Assembly (NCBI RefSeq): GCF_026914185.1
Contig: NC_070561.1
Coordinates: 7,936,001-8,000,000 of the forward strand
DNA from: Puccinia triticina
Lineage: Eukaryota; Basidiomycota; Pucciniomycetes; Pucciniales; Pucciniaceae
DNA length: 64,000 nt
Reading direction: 5' to 3'
Part shown: piece by piece, positions 39,654 to 47,961 of the stretch
Layout: every line of letters starts with the position of its first letter
Position numbering within the stretch: position 1 is the first letter of the stretch
The notes under the pieces: generated by a model
What the model was told of the DNA's origin: nothing
The model's database searches: none
What the model saw: only the letters and a program-made list of their open reading frames with translations
Position numbers and translations under genes: made by a program

Positions 39654-40295
39654 CAAGGGTGGGCAGTTACGTTACGGTACGTTACGGAGGGCTAATTGGA
39701 TACCGTAACTTTTTTTTAGTTATCCAAATTAGCCAATTGGGTAACGTAACATTTTTTTTGAGTAACGTAACGTAAAGTAACTTTTTTTATTTTTGAGTTT
39801 TGGAGGTTTTGGATAACGTAACTTTTTTGGGGTGGACCTTTTTTGTTCAATATTCTCAAAAAATGGGTCATTTGAATAATGAATTTAGCATAATGGTTAG
39901 TGCTTGCCACTTGTATGTTTTGCAACATGCAGGTTGCGGGTTCAATCCTCACTGTGTACCTTTTTTTTTCACCTGACACCCTGGGCAGAAACTGGCATCA
40001 GTGGCTGTTTTACATCAACTTGAGCCCAATACGTACTCATATTGAACAAAAAAACCCACAAATAGTTATTTCTCTTGGAAAGTTGCAGCAAAGTTACCCA
40101 AATTTGGGCAAAAACTGTAATGTAACCCATTTTGTTGAAAGCTTCTGGGTAACGTAACTAGAAAATAAACAGCCCTTTTTCTGCGGCAGATATCGTAACT
40201 AAAATCAAGGTATCTGTGACTACTGGGTAACGTAACTTTAAAAGTTACGTTACAGTTACGTTCCCAATTACGGGTAACGTAACGGCCCACCCTTG
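39654..40295. mobile_element. Foldback element, GTAACGTAAC-word family, 642 bp
   Basis: Ends CAAGGGTGGGCAGTTACG and CGTAACGGCCCACCCTTG. Flanks ATTCTAC (39647-39653) and GTTCTAC (40296-40302) are a 7-bp duplication with one change. The outer parts repeat GTTACGTTACG and GTAACGTAAC in both orientations. The centre (39840-40140) is ordinary sequence that includes a tRNA-like segment. Confidence 0.8.
39880..39960 (+). tRNA. Degenerate tRNA-like sequence inside the foldback element
   Basis: TTTAGCATAATGGTTAGTGC resembles a D arm/A box (stem GCAT/GTGC, loop with GG), and GCGGGTTCAATCC resembles a T arm/B box, at tRNA spacing with a possible extra segment. An 8-T tract follows (39960-39969), as for a pol III terminator. 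The anticodon arm cannot be assigned. Probably a tRNA pseudogene carried by the element. Confidence 0.4.
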
Positions 40296-40302
40296 GTTCT
40301 AC

Positions 40303-41070
40303 CGGTTGATGATGAAAGCTGTAGTATGATCTAAAATATGAGAAATTGTCAAGAATCTTAATCGGAGATGATAATGAAATGTCTGAAAAGGTGCTTGCAA
40401 CTCTGCGGCGAGTGGCACTTGTGATCTATGGTGGAGGGGAGGAGACTGTAGCGGAGTGTTCTACGGCTCCTCTCCTCTCGGGGTTCATATATGGACCTCT
40501 GCCTCATGCGCATGGTGCAAAAGCTTTGGCCCGATCACACAGGTGCCACACGCTTAGCCGCCTTCATGGACAGGGGGGAACTCGTCGGTTCCCTCCTTGA
40601 TCCCCTGCAACAAAAGACAGGAAAGGAACAACAATAGCGTGAAACCCTAGCGCAACAAAGTCCCACAGGGACTACTTGTTTAGCTACGTTGGCGTGAAAC
40701 AAACTTAACATAAGCCCTTGTCCCTGCTGCGGCCGGGGGGGGGGGGGGGGCGCCCCCATTTGGCCTGGGAGAGATGCATAGCATCGAGATCTCTCCCGCA
40801 GGGAGAGGACTTACGACTAAAAAGCACATGTTGGCCTGAGAGAATCTGAAACTTTGGGTGGTGGCCAATGTCATCACCACCTACAGACCGGACTTTTTGA
40901 CCAGTTCTTTTTTGGTCTTCATGATTTGAAGCTTGTATTTCTCTTAACTAAACTGTCTACTCAAATTCTTGGCAATCCATCCCCCTCATGCCCAAAAAAG
41001 AATAGACAAACTTTCAGATCCTTGGCCGCTTACTCACAAGGCCATGGCTTTTTCCCGTGTTTCTTTTTTT
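40303..41070. other. No gene seen; poly-G tract and hairpin repeat
   Basis: A run of G (about 40735-40750) followed by CGCCCCC, and an inverted copy of the GTTAAG-type hairpin repeat (about 40648-40710). No supported gene. Confidence 0.4.
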
Positions 41071-41340
41071 TCAAAGTCGCCCTCTTTTTTCCAACCCTTC
41101 GGACTTTTCTCTCAACCGCTCTTCTTTTTTTTCAACCATCCTCTCGAGGATCACAGCCTTCTTTGATTTGGCAAAGAGGTTGTAGTACATCTCCGAGATG
41201 CGAGACTTCCCGCAACCTGTCCCGGCCATCACAAATGTGTGCCGTCCTTCGACTAGATTCACCACTGCATCAATTTGGACCGGCTTTGGTGGCTCGTTTT
41301 CAGGGTAGCGGGGTAAGCAGTAGGCAACTGACTGAACTTG
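41071..41340 (-). pseudogene. RecQ-like DEAD/DEAH helicase fragment
   Basis: Minus-strand frame with LPRYPENEPPKPVQIDAVVN, then GRHTFVMAGTGCGKSRISE: a Q-motif-like start and Walker A (GTGCGKS) of a superfamily 2 helicase. After KKAVIL the sequence turns into a basic low-complexity tail and stops, without motif II. RecQ-like helicase fragments of this kind are common repeats in rust genomes as far as I recall; I treat it as a fragment. Confidence 0.5.
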
Positions 41341-42563
41341 GAGATTAGATTTCTTCTATGTACCGGTGATAATGGTCGGGTCGGAGTTCTTGATTTTTAC
41401 TGTCTACCTCCGGATTTCTTTTTTGCTGGTCGATCTTTTTGTTTCTGTTATCGATCTCTTTTTCTTTTTTTGCCTGCCACCTCTAATACCTCTCTCAGTC
41501 GCCTAATTAATTCTTTCACATGCATTCCCTTCAATTAGAGGGGTATGGCATTATTCTCCGATCAGTTAAGGTCAAATTAAAATTTAATTGACCGAAAGAG
41601 AAAGTAGTAAAGGACCAACAAGATTCTCAAAGGAGGGTGTTTTCAAAAAAAAGATAGAAAAAAGAAAAAAAAAAAAAAAATGAGAAAAGGCTGCCTATGT
41701 AGGATTGTACGCAAGATGCCAGCGCTCAGCTGGGATAGAATAAGAGTGGTGGGACAGTGATTACTGATTTTATAATTGACAATAAAGAAATGCTACGCCA
41801 AAATGCAAGATTCTCTCACGCAAGAATCTCGTTGTTAGGCATAAGCCCCGCTTGCACCTTTGGCTTGGCGGTGCCGCGGGCTTTGTTACGCTCGGGCGTG
41901 AAACGCCTGGAAGCTCAAGCTGGGACCAATCTATGTTGAGCCGCTTTACAAGTCTGGTTTGGTAATGAATCCAGCTTCCAGCTCCTTCCATCGACCTGAG
42001 ACGCACGGAGTCGCGAGCGGGCGCCAGGCCCTGCGCCAGGCCGGCGGGGTGAGCATGGACAGAGGCCGGACGGTCGCGCTCTGTGAATCCTTGCTCTCAT
42101 GAGGCAGAAGCCACGGATCTCGAGGGCACGACAGGTGCGGGTGTCGACGCGTCGGGCACATAGTCGACCACGCGTCGGACACCGCAGATCGACTGACCCC
42201 ATCTGGCTTACAACATCCACCTCTAGACAAACAAACAAGCAAACCAAACCAAGCCAAAAAAACAAAAACAAGGAGACAAATAAACAAACAAACAAGCACA
42301 GAATGCGAGAGCAGCACAAGAGAGGAAGATGCGGGCCCGGCGACGGCCGGGATGAGACACGACCGATACGGATATAAGAGAGAGCGGGCGTCGGGGCGTG
42401 ATGAGAGCAGCGGCCGCCGGGCCGAGAGGATGCGCAAGAAGGGGCCGTCGGAGGGGCGAGTGCAGCGGAGGGTGGGCGGTATCCGGCAGGACGGCAAGAA
42501 GAACGAGCGGAGGAAGAGGGGGGATATAGACAAGGCGAAGACGGGTCACTGGGCGCGAGTTCC
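41341..42563. other. No supported gene
   Basis: T-rich then poly-A (41647-41680), another GTTAAG-type hairpin repeat relative (41838-41900) and GC-rich sequence. Long frames at 41915-42961 are by-products of GC content and overlap the 3' end of the TMEM184-like gene in other frames. The 3' UTR of that gene must begin at 42563 downward. Confidence 0.4.
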
Positions 42564-44879
42564 TCAGGAGTTTCTGGGGAACAGTTCCTGGTGCTGGTGG
42601 CTCCCAGGCAGATGAGGATGGGTGAAGTCGGGCAGCGAGTCGAGGTTGTCGGAGGTCTCGGAGGCGTCGGAGGCGGCGCGGGGGCGACGGTCGTCGGGGC
42701 GATGGTGGTAGCCGAGGGAGTCGACGGGCGGGGGCGGGATGGCGTGGCCGTGGTGGCCGTCGTGGGGGGAGTCGACGAAGGGCGAGGTGTAGGGCGAGTC
42801 GACGAGGCCGAGCTTGATCTGTCGCCGCCGGTGTCAGTGTGAGAGCCTGTGCAGAGAGGGGAGGATGGACGCTCACGGATTCGTAGGCCGGGTCGGCCGG
42901 CGGCTGGGCCTTGGCGTCCCAGACGTCGGTCTCGCCCGACGGGCGCCCGAAGGCCGCCCACGTCTTCCGGCCGGCGTCCGGCGGCGTGGCGGGGCTATGC
43001 GTCTGGCCCCACTCGCGGTCGCGGACGCGTGCGTGGCCGGGGTCCAGGCCGAACTACACACACACACACCCTAAGTCTTGTGTCGCGGAAGAGAGAGAGA
43101 GAGAGAGGAGACGGGGCGGGCGCTCACCGCGGCTTGGAAGTCGAGCCCGTTGGCGCCCTGCGGGGTCGCGTGGCGCGACTTCGTGTACTCCGCCCCGCGC
43201 AGCCGGTCCACGAGGAACTGGATGCCCATCCAGATATCCCGCCCGAAGTCCCGGTAACTGCCGCGGTCCAAACACGGGGTCAGAAGGGGGGGGAGTAGGC
43301 GTGTGCAGACAGACAGACACACTCTTGGGAATGCAGGAAGTTCCTGAAGACCGATTTCTGTCTGTCGATTTCTGAGCCTTTGATGAGTGCGCGATACTCG
43401 GTATACGGGCTGCGAAGAGAAAAATGAGTATGGGCACACACAAGGGAGAAGAAGGGGGGATTGACAAAGCGTAGAGCTGGAAGAGGCCGACGATGGCCAT
43501 CTCGATAGTCGTGGCGAGGGCGTTGACGCCGTCGGCGATGTTGGAGCGGGACCAGTATTCGGTGGGGGTGAAGAGGCCGAGATGGTCGAAGAAGGAGAGC
43601 AGGAAGCTCTGGTAGAAGACGAGGAAGACGGCGATCTTGATGGACATGAACTTGCAGGTCGGCCGATGGCCCTGCAGATCTTCGGCGGCCAGATGCTTGG
43701 TGATCAGCAGCCCGTACAGCGCCAGCGTGGCCGAGATGAAGATGAGGATCGTCAGCCATAGCTACGCGGAACAACAGCAAGCCGTCAGCGTTGGGCGGTC
43801 TGCACTCGCAGCAGAGAGGCGGGCCGTACGTTGGCGAAGTGGGGGCTGTATGAGGAGGCGCAGAAGGCCTTTTGGGTGTCGGTGATGAGGGCGGTGGCGG
43901 AGATAAGCGGGCGCAGGATGACGTACTACTCGTCCCCGTCCTCCGGATCAGCCTTCTTGTTTTTTTTTTTTTTTTAGACGAGGGGGGAGAGACGGACCTG
44001 GAGGACGCTCCATTTGGTGGCGACGAGGAAGTAGGGCTTGGAGGGGCGGTATCGGAAGCAGCAGAAGGGGAAGACGAGCGGGCTCTTCTCCTTCTGCTTC
44101 ATGACTTCGTGCTGCTCGAGGGGCGAGCGGCCGACGTAGAGCAGACAGAGGATGAGGAAGGAGGCCAGGACGAAGGCCTCGTCTGGGGGAGAGCTCCGTC
44201 AGCCGCGGGGTTGCATGGGGGCAGGAGAGGGGAGGTGGGACTGACATGTGTCCCTGGCAGTGGAGAGACAGACGGTGTTAGCAGTTGTTTGCTTGCTTGT
44301 TTGTTTCGGGAAAGAAAGAGAGAGAGACGGACCTGATGATGGCAAAGTAGACGTAGTGGCGGTAGTAGCGGTAGGCGAAGAAGGAGCTGATCGAGTAGAT
44401 GGCGGGCATGAGGAGGATGCGGACGATCTGGCGCTGCTCGAGGGGCTTGTTGTAGTTCCTGCAATGGAGGCTGTCGCGGCTGGTGTGAGTTGCGTGCGAC
44501 TCCGGAGGGGGGGGGGGGGGCATGGGGGATGGGGACGGACTATATGTTAGCCAGGCTGGCAAGGGATGCGATGGCGGCCATGACGCCCGCAACGGCCTGC
44601 AGAAGCGAGTCTCTCAGCGTCAGCGTCAGCGGGTGTGTGTGTGTGAGGCATGAGGGAGATGAGCTTGCCCAGCCGATGTGGTGCATGTCCCATCCGACGT
44701 GGAAGCCCTGCCCAGAGAGTGAATGGTCAGCACACGCGCAGATGGTGGAACGGGGGAGGAGAGTGGCGGACCTGGTGGAAGAAGCCGTTCCGGTCGACCT
44801 CCTCCTGGTTCTCCTCGGGGCATTCGTAGGCGCGGGCGGTCCCCAGGAGGGCTGCTAGGAGGATGAGGGTGGTGGGCAT
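42564..44879 (-). CDS. TMEM184/OST-alpha family (DUF300) multi-pass membrane protein
   Basis: Twelve exons, 524 aa: 44772-44879, 44669-44707, 44541-44596, 44333-44470, 44246-44253, 43998-44182, 43830-43925, 43466-43761, 43323-43409, 43128-43257, 42877-43053, 42564-42818; all phases agree. It starts with a signal-peptide-like MPTTLILLAALLGTARA, then family motifs: HCRNYNKPLEQRQIVRILLM, IYSISSFFAYRYY, DTYEAFVLASF, SPLVFPFCCFRY, ITDTQKAFCASS, and a last TM block IAVFLVFYQSFLLSFF. The C-terminal 140 residues are polar and probably cytosolic. The family includes organic-solute transporter alpha and TMEM184 proteins; the fungal substrate is unknown. Exon 5 is only 8 nt. Intron 2 has a GC donor. Several donors are GTCCG rather than GTRAG. 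Confidence 0.9.
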
Positions 44880-45274
44880 GGTGTGGTTGTGGCTGGGGTT
44901 GTGGTATCCTGGCGTGGCTGGGGCTGCTGGTTATATGGGGGTGGGGTGTCGGGATGGCTGGTCATGTTGACTTCCCTGCGAACACTCGTCGCTGCTCTTC
45001 GACGGCCAGCCAAACACACCCACACACCACAACCACACCAACCACACCAAGCAGCCTCGAAACATCTCCACTTGCATGTTTCAGAAACCTCAGACGGGCG
45101 GCACTCAGGGACAGACCTTCATCCAGCCATGAACAACCACGACGCGTGGTCAGGAACTGGCGCAAGGATGAAGATTACGGAGGATCAAAAAACAAAGAGC
45201 AAATGGTACTGGCACAGGTGCGACGAGGAAAGACTAGGGAGAGCTGATAGGAACCACCAGATTGGAAAGAGAGC

Positions 45275-46153
45275 TCATCTGCAGAGCGTGAGCCGGGATC
45301 TGCTTGTGGCCGGGCTGGCGGGCGGGCCGGCGTGGAGCCGATTCCAGCCCGAGCCGTGGAGGCGCGAGGAGGCGCTGGCGTCGGAGGAGGGCGAGCCGGA
45401 TAGCGGAGTCCCGGGCGGGGTCCGGCGCTCGAAGGGGTGCGGGATCCGGCGCAGGAAGGCGACGGTGGCGCGGGCCGAGTCCACGCCTCGCTCGTCCTCC
45501 CCCTCCTCCTCCTCATCGCTGTCGTCGAGGTACCCGCCGTTGTTCTTGAGGAACACGGAGAGGATCGGGTTGGCGGGGCGGGTGTGCTTGCGTGCGGCGC
45601 GGTGGATGCTGGGCGAGCACCAGGAGGGCGAGAGGGTGTACGCCTTGCCGTGCGACAGGCTCGCAGGGCCGGGGGGCTGGGCAGGCGCCGGCCGGCTGAG
45701 CCTCTGGAGCAGCTGTTTGCAGCCGCCGGGCTCCCGGGTCGAGAGCGAGCAGCGGATCGTGGAGGGCGCCGAGAGGCAGGGCGAGAGGGCATGGCGGGCG
45801 CGGCTGACGGGGAGGAACAGTGTGCGCTGGTGGGGCTCGGAGACGAGGGTGCGCTCGAGCGGGCAGCTGGAGAGCCGGAGCCGCGGACCCTCGGCGCGAC
45901 GGGCAGCCGCAGGGCTCCGGGGCCGGGCCCGCGCGAGCCCTCCAGAGTGGACCCGGCACGGGATCCGGCTCGGGCGTGCCGGCCACTGAGGAGCCCGGCG
46001 GGGTGCGGGGCCGTTCCTGCTCTGGCAGCCTTCGAAGCGCACCCGGTGTGCGCTCGGTCGGCGGGCGTGGGCGGCGGGCACGGGCAGGGACAGGGTGCGG
46101 GTCGGCTGGACGGCGGGGCTTCTGAGCGAGGAGCGGCGGTGGGCGGAGGGCAT
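45275..46153 (-). CDS. Hypothetical Arg/Ser/Pro-rich protein with acidic tract and RVxF motif
   Basis: 292 codons from ATG 46153, no intron needed. The first 60% is low-complexity (Arg, Ser, Pro, Ala) and includes HRVRFEG, a match to the RVxF docking motif for protein phosphatase 1. The rest looks more protein-like: NPILSVFLKNNGGYLDDSD followed by an EEEEGEDE tract, then ATVAFLRRIPHPFERRTPPG. Several other frames over this GC-rich stretch are also open (369 and 225 codons on the same strand, about 370 on the other), so the choice rests on composition. Proline and arginine motifs of the SP/TP type suggest a nuclear or cytosolic regulatory protein; that is inference. Confidence 0.45.
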   Translation of the reverse strand: MPSAHRRSSLRSPAVQPTRTLSLPVPAAHARRPSAHRVRFEGCQSRNGPAPRRAPQWPARPSRIPCRVHSGGLARARPRSPAAARRAEGPRLRLSSCPLERTLVSEPHQRTLFLPVSRARHALSPCLSAPSTIRCSLSTREPGGCKQLLQRLSRPAPAQPPGPASLSHGKAYTLSPSWCSPSIHRAARKHTRPANPILSVFLKNNGGYLDDSDEEEEGEDERGVDSARATVAFLRRIPHPFERRTPPGTPLSGSPSSDASASSRLHGSGWNRLHAGPPASPATSRSRLTLCR

Positions 46154-46349
46154 CTTCTGCTGATGGCTCGTGGTTCCGCTGGGTGTTCACTGCGGGGGAG
46201 TGATCTGGCCCAGAAGGAAAAGTCAGGACTGCTGAGCATATGGAGGGGGCACGGCGGGACTGACAAGGTGTGTTCTGAAGCCAACCGGGTCTGGCTACGA
46301 GCAGGGCGGGAAGCAGAATTACAAGATTAGGGGATATGAAGCAGGTTGA

Positions 46350-46955
46350 TCAAGGGGAGAGTGAGGGAGGAGGAGGGATGCAGGGTGGCCCATGATCTAT
46401 AGAGGCGGCCGCTGGATGGGCCACAGCTCGGCCAGCCATCCCCAGTCTGACCGGCCTTGCCGCCCGCCGCGTCCCAGCCATGGCTCGGGCGGCGGCCCAT
46501 TCCAGAATCCACATGCCATCTGGCCCACCCCAACGGCTCACATAGTAGCTTCCAGCCCCCCCAGGCAGTTGGACAGTCCTCCACGACATCTCAGCAACCC
46601 TTGCCTGGCCTTCTTGGGCTGAGACCCAGCCAAGGGCCGACGACCGGCCTCCGAGTCGATCCGTGCAGGGAAGAGAAGACTTGTCAGCGCACCAGGGCCG
46701 GCCAGCAAGCTCACATCTAAACCTCCTTTGCTGAAGTTCTCCCCTAACAGCAAAATGTGCCCCAGCTGCTTTGATGGAAATGGCATCCTGGCATTGGTCT
46801 TTCTTCTGCGTCTGAGTCCAAGCGTCAAGATAAGACCCTGCACCACCAGAATTCGCAGTCCTCAATGCCCCGGTTCCACCCCGCTCGAAACTCAACTGCG
46901 AACAAAACATCCAAAGTCTGCGCACAATCCTTCCACCTATTAGAGCATCGGACAC
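46350..46955 (-). CDS. Uncertain open frame, 201 codons
   Basis: Open in one frame with a non-ATG start; internal ATGs at lower positions. Composition is plausible (GAGSYYVSRWGGPDGMWILE) but a second frame of 102 codons overlaps on the same strand. No domain recognised, no splice sites needed. I rate it as possible coding sequence only. Confidence 0.25.
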   Translation of the reverse strand: MSDALIGGRIVRRLWMFCSQLSFERGGTGALRTANSGGAGSYLDAWTQTQKKDQCQDAISIKAAGAHFAVRGELQQRRFRCELAGRPWCADKSSLPCTDRLGGRSSALGWVSAQEGQARVAEMSWRTVQLPGGAGSYYVSRWGGPDGMWILEWAAARAMAGTRRAARPVRLGMAGRAVAHPAAASIDHGPPCIPPPPSLSP

Positions 46956-47006
46956 AGAATTGGTCTGCGTTTATCTACCCAAACTTGGGACTTGCATTCA
47001 TCCCCA

Positions 47007-47131
47007 TCTCCCATAGCTTAGTTGGTAGAGCGCAATGCTTATATTGAGGCATTCCTCGGAAGCCCATATGCTTTGGAAGCACAATCTCGAAAGAGACGTT
47101 GATGTCAGGGGTTCGAGCCCCCTTGGGAGAA
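47007..47131 (+). tRNA. tRNA-Ile(TAT) with a 52-nt intron
   Basis: Acceptor TCTCCCA pairs perfectly with TGGGAGA (47124-47130), discriminator A. D arm GCTT-AGTTGGTA-GAGC; anticodon stem CAATG with CGTTG across the intron; anticodon loop CTTATA-A gives TAT. Intron 47044-47095 lies after A37, the canonical site. T arm AGGGG-TTCGAGC-CCCCT. A 5-T pol III terminator follows at 47136-47140. tRNA-Ile(UAU) normally carries an intron in fungi; it reads AUA codons. Confidence 0.93.
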
Positions 47132-47135
47132 TACC

Positions 47136-47140
47136 TTTTT
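47136..47140 (+). terminator. Pol III terminator of tRNA-Ile
   Basis: TTTTT five bases after the tRNA 3' end. Confidence 0.7.
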
Positions 47141-47961
47141 GCCCCCGGCTGCGGCTGCCATTCGGCTCCTTGACAGGTTAGAGGGAGGCAAGTCCACTGT
47201 TTCTTTTGATCCTCAGAGTCAGAGGGATCAATGTGTGCCACTTCTGACTGCGGACGCATCAGGGTTATTTTTTTCCATTTGACATAACTGTTGAGTCCAG
47301 AGGCACTGCCGGAGAGGGCCAGGTGCCCCAAAAGCAAACCCCACTTCAAGAGTTTCCTCACACATATTAGGCGGTTTTGCCTGGTGGGACTGGCATGCAC
47401 TTTTGCAAGTCTCACATCTTGCATAGTTGCAGAAGGACATGCAAGTCACACTTTAGATCACCCCACAGGCCTTCTGAGAAGTGTTTTTGAAAGCTGGTGG
47501 TCAAGAAAAGCCTTGCACATCAACTTGCAAGAGTATATGCAAGTTTCAACTGGCCAACATTGAATCCCCCTATGTATTCCCGGGGGTCTACCGTCTGAGA
47601 GCGCCGCAGACAGCTCGCAACCCCAAACAAGAAAAAGAGACATGCAACTTGAATACGTTGGTGCGTCTAAGAAACAGAACAAACAAACGAGCGCATGTTG
47701 GGTTCATCTATATAATCGGATCGACGAGGAACAGCCGGCTCCAGAAGAAGGAGCGGAACAAGTCTCCGGCCCCCAACTCGCGCGTCCCACCACCAGACCA
47801 GAGAAAGATAAATGAGATACCAGAAAGAAGGACATATATATTGATATAAATCTAAAGATAAATGCATATGTGGTGTGTGTATATATGAGGTGACACTTTT
47901 AAGAGAGAAGCGGTCATGAAAGGTCGGCGAGTGTTCAGAAAGAGGGGGGGAGGATCGCAGA
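47141..47961. other. Intergenic, includes the eIF3a 3' UTR
   Basis: No gene seen. The right part (up to 47961) must contain the minus-strand eIF3a 3' UTR. Confidence 0.4.

Noticed and set aside
41915..42961. 348-codon Ser/Pro/Arg-rich minus-strand ORF
   Set aside because: It overlaps the last TMEM184-like exon in another frame; the spliced frame carries the conserved family sequence.
44883..46330. Long + strand ORFs of about 300-370 codons
   Set aside because: High GC keeps several frames open; the minus-strand 292-codon frame has the more protein-like composition, and no domain or start context supports the + frames.
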